A stretch of 64,000 bases of DNA from contig CACFIH010000003.1 of assembly GCA_902566365.1 (NCBI GenBank), positions 84,854 to 148,853 of the forward strand, given 5' to 3'. A program made the position numbers and the translations under genes. The notes under the pieces were generated by a model. The model did not search any database, was not told where the DNA came from, and saw only the letters and a program-made list of their open reading frames with translations. Numbering within the stretch: the stretch's first letter is position 1; each line of letters begins with the position of its first letter. Source of the DNA: an uncultured Pelagibacteraceae bacterium. GTDB lineage: Bacteria > Pseudomonadota > Alphaproteobacteria > Pelagibacterales > Pelagibacteraceae. Shown here in pieces: positions 62,549 through 64,000 of the stretch.

Positions 62549-62975
62549 TATTTAATTTTATCAAGTTCTTCTGTTTAGTTTCCCTGCACCATAATTCATA
62601 GCTTTCACACATTCTCCAAAGATGATCAAATGCTCTTTGAGAAATTTCTAAGGGAAAGTGACTTTTTGCATAATATAGATTTGGAAATTGAATTAATTGT
62701 TTGATCATCATATTTTTTTGTATATTAAGCAATTTAATTGTTTCCTGAGGAATCTTTTTTTTGGTTTTTTTATCAATATAATTATTTTGCTTTAGTTCAT
62801 TCAACCACTCATCATGAAATTTTCCACTGCTCATATAATTATAAACTTCAGAACCAATAAATGCATCGATAGCATCAATATTTGAAAAATTTTTATTCTT
62901 ATCTTTGATTTCAACAATTTCTAGATAGATTTTTTCAGCCACTAATAATACATAAGGCTTTTCACTGGAGCGCAT
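62538..62975 (-). CDS. Unknown 145-residue soluble protein
   Basis: A mostly helical protein with no signal peptide and few hydrophobic runs. Conserved-looking aromatic stretches are YVLLVAEKIYLEIVE at the start and RAFDHLWRMCESYELWCRET near the end. It lies three bases after the racemase-like gene, implying cotranscription. I do not recognise a family. Confidence 0.65.
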   Translation of the reverse strand: MRSSEKPYVLLVAEKIYLEIVEIKDKNKNFSNIDAIDAFIGSEVYNYMSSGKFHDEWLNELKQNNYIDKKTKKKIPQETIKLLNIQKNMMIKQLIQFPNLYYAKSHFPLEISQRAFDHLWRMCESYELWCRETKQKNLIKLNIID

Positions 62976-62978
62976 TAT

Positions 62979-63716
62979 CTAAATCTTATATTTTTTCATA
63001 GCTGACTTTGCTAAAATTAAATTAGGATCAAAAAAAATTTTTGAATTTTCTATCTTTTTAAATGATTTAAAAGCAAATATTGCTATCGGTAGTTCAGTGC
63101 ATCCAAGGATAATTTTACTACATTTATTTTTAATTAAATAATCTATTGCAGGTTTAATAATTTTTGCTGCTGCTTTTACTTTTCCCATTTTAACAAATTT
63201 GATTGCTTTATTAACAGAATTTTTTTGAAGTTTAACATTTGGATGAATGAGTTTATATCTATGATTAAAAAATTTTTTATATACTCCAGTTTTAATCGTA
63301 CCTTCTGTAGCTAGTAAACCAATTGAAGAGTTTTTTTTACAAAATTTTTTTGCGTAATTAAAAACCTCTTCTGGCATATTAATTATTGGTAATCTAATTT
63401 TCTTTTTTAAATCATCATACCAATAATGAGCAGTATTACACGGAATAACAATAAATTTGCACTTGCTTTTTTTAAGTAACTGACACCCTTTAAGTAAACT
63501 TTTTAAAACAAGTGAATATTTTTTTGCACTTAATGAATTGTTTGACAATTCACCCGTTTGAATACCAATCGACTCTGGTCTGCCAGGTATGTTTGATTTA
63601 TTATAAAGAAGGAATAATGGATAATCTTGATCTATTTTCCCTCTATTTAAAATTGCAAGTTTATTGCAAAAATCAAGACCAGCTTGTGTTCCCATTCCAC
63701 CAAGAATACCAATCAT
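62979..63716 (-). CDS. Aspartate/glutamate racemase family protein, YgeA-like
   Basis: A 245-residue racemase. GILGGMGTQAGLDF at the N-terminus is the aspartate racemase signature; catalytic cysteines are Cys93 in IPCNTAHYW and Cys206 in ILGCTELP. It would interconvert L- and D-aspartate, glutamate or related amino acids without PLP. It is a separate branch from the EutA-like superfamily member at 7791. Confidence 0.84.
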   Translation of the reverse strand: MIGILGGMGTQAGLDFCNKLAILNRGKIDQDYPLFLLYNKSNIPGRPESIGIQTGELSNNSLSAKKYSLVLKSLLKGCQLLKKSKCKFIVIPCNTAHYWYDDLKKKIRLPIINMPEEVFNYAKKFCKKNSSIGLLATEGTIKTGVYKKFFNHRYKLIHPNVKLQKNSVNKAIKFVKMGKVKAAAKIIKPAIDYLIKNKCSKIILGCTELPIAIFAFKSFKKIENSKIFFDPNLILAKSAMKKYKI

Positions 63717-63817
63717 AATTTAAAAGTTATATTTCAGCAGAATAGATTATTGGCCATAAAAATTAAACAATTCTTTGATTATTCTTTTAATACAGCCAAT
63801 AAATTATTTTGTGAAAA

Positions 63818-64000
63818 TTATGCAGTTTTTAAGTTAACTGCTGAAGGACCTTTAGGACTATCTTCAACATCGAAGGTTAACGCTTGACCTTCATCTAAAC
63901 CGTTCATACCAGCATCTCTTACAGCTGAAACATGTACAAACACATCTTTTTCTTTATCTTCTCTTTCAATAAAACCATATCCTTTGGTTGGATTGAACCA
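63818..64000 (-). CDS. cspA: Cold-shock protein, 5' end beyond the window
   Basis: The last 60 codons of a CspA-type protein. RNA-binding motifs KGYGFIER (RNP1) and DVFVHVSAV (RNP2) are intact, and the end reads DEGQALTFDVEDSPKGPSAV plus NLKTA. The gene starts beyond base 64000, so start and promoter are not visible. It binds single-stranded RNA and melts structure. An eight-base inverted repeat (63747-63754 and 63795-63802) lies beyond its stop without a U-run. Confidence 0.93.
   Translation of the reverse strand, partial: WFNPTKGYGFIEREDKEKDVFVHVSAVRDAGMNGLDEGQALTFDVEDSPKGPSAVNLKTA

Noticed and set aside
63747..63802. TTATTGGC/GCCAATAA inverted repeat beyond the cspA stop as a terminator
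   Set aside because: The 40-base loop is long and no U-run follows the stem, so it does not meet terminator criteria.
1..64000. CRISPR arrays, insertion sequences, tRNA or rRNA genes
   Set aside because: No regularly spaced direct repeats, transposase genes or recognisable tRNA cloverleaf or rRNA sequence was found by reading.

Overview
The window is compact, very AT-rich bacterial DNA that looks like a SAR11-type marine alphaproteobacterium (Pelagibacterales). This assignment is an inference. It rests on the base composition, on intergenic gaps that never reach 300 bases, on stop codons shared between genes, and on a gene set characteristic of SAR11: TMAO transporter, trimethylamine monooxygenase, TMAO demethylase, N-methylglutamate synthase, formate-THF ligase and a heterotetrameric sarcosine-oxidase-type enzyme. 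I found no tRNA, rRNA, CRISPR array, insertion sequence or prophage.

Region 1 (1-7.7 kb) handles amino acids. It has a partial AzlC with AzlD, a CsiD/GlaH-type 2-oxoglutarate oxygenase, a ProC-like reductase and a branched-chain-type ABC transporter (livGFHM). The binding protein livJ is convergent and separated from livM by a hairpin terminator. Region 2 (7.7-16.5 kb) reads rightward. It has an Asp/Glu-racemase/EutA-like protein, a DoeA-like M24 hydrolase, a PotABCD-like ABC transporter with a terminator inserted after the binding protein, and a FadN-type hydroxyacyl-CoA dehydrogenase/hydratase. Region 3 (16.5-31.5 kb) is mostly housekeeping and degradative: cyclophilin, a zinc-peptidase-like protein, a ureohydrolase, an aldehyde dehydrogenase and an ArgE-type deacetylase. 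A tightly packed eight-gene unit follows (csaA-like, lysE-like, acnA, yfgM-like, bamB-like, cupin, zapE, yjbQ), then a photolyase and a PLP lyase.

Region 4 (31.5-61.3 kb) is a methylated-amine and one-carbon island. It contains a GlnT/GmaS-type ligase, two tiny membrane proteins, an Amt transporter, an unknown 138-residue protein, mgsC-mgsB-mgsA and a second glutamine-synthetase-fold ligase. It continues with a DAO-type oxidoreductase, a MarR-like regulator coupled to tdm, tmoX, three unrecognised or MORN genes, tmoW, tmoV and tmm. It ends with gpsA-like, Fe-ADH and glutamine amidotransferase genes, fhs and a soxBDAG/mgdABCD-type operon. Together these support the route TMAO/TMA uptake, TMA to TMAO (Tmm), TMAO to dimethylamine plus a C1 unit (Tdm), methylamine to gamma-glutamylmethylamide and N-methylglutamate (GmaS/Mgs), oxidative demethylation (Mgd/Sox), and C1 entry into folate (Fhs). 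No dimethylamine monooxygenase was seen.

Region 5 (61.3-64 kb) has an EamA transporter, a small lipoprotein, an unknown protein, an aspartate-racemase-like protein and a cold-shock protein cut by the window edge. The observations most worth following are the unknown genes inside the TMAO transporter cluster, the small proteins beside Amt, possible RNA switches in the amt and tmm leaders, and the gpsA/Fe-ADH/amidotransferase trio.
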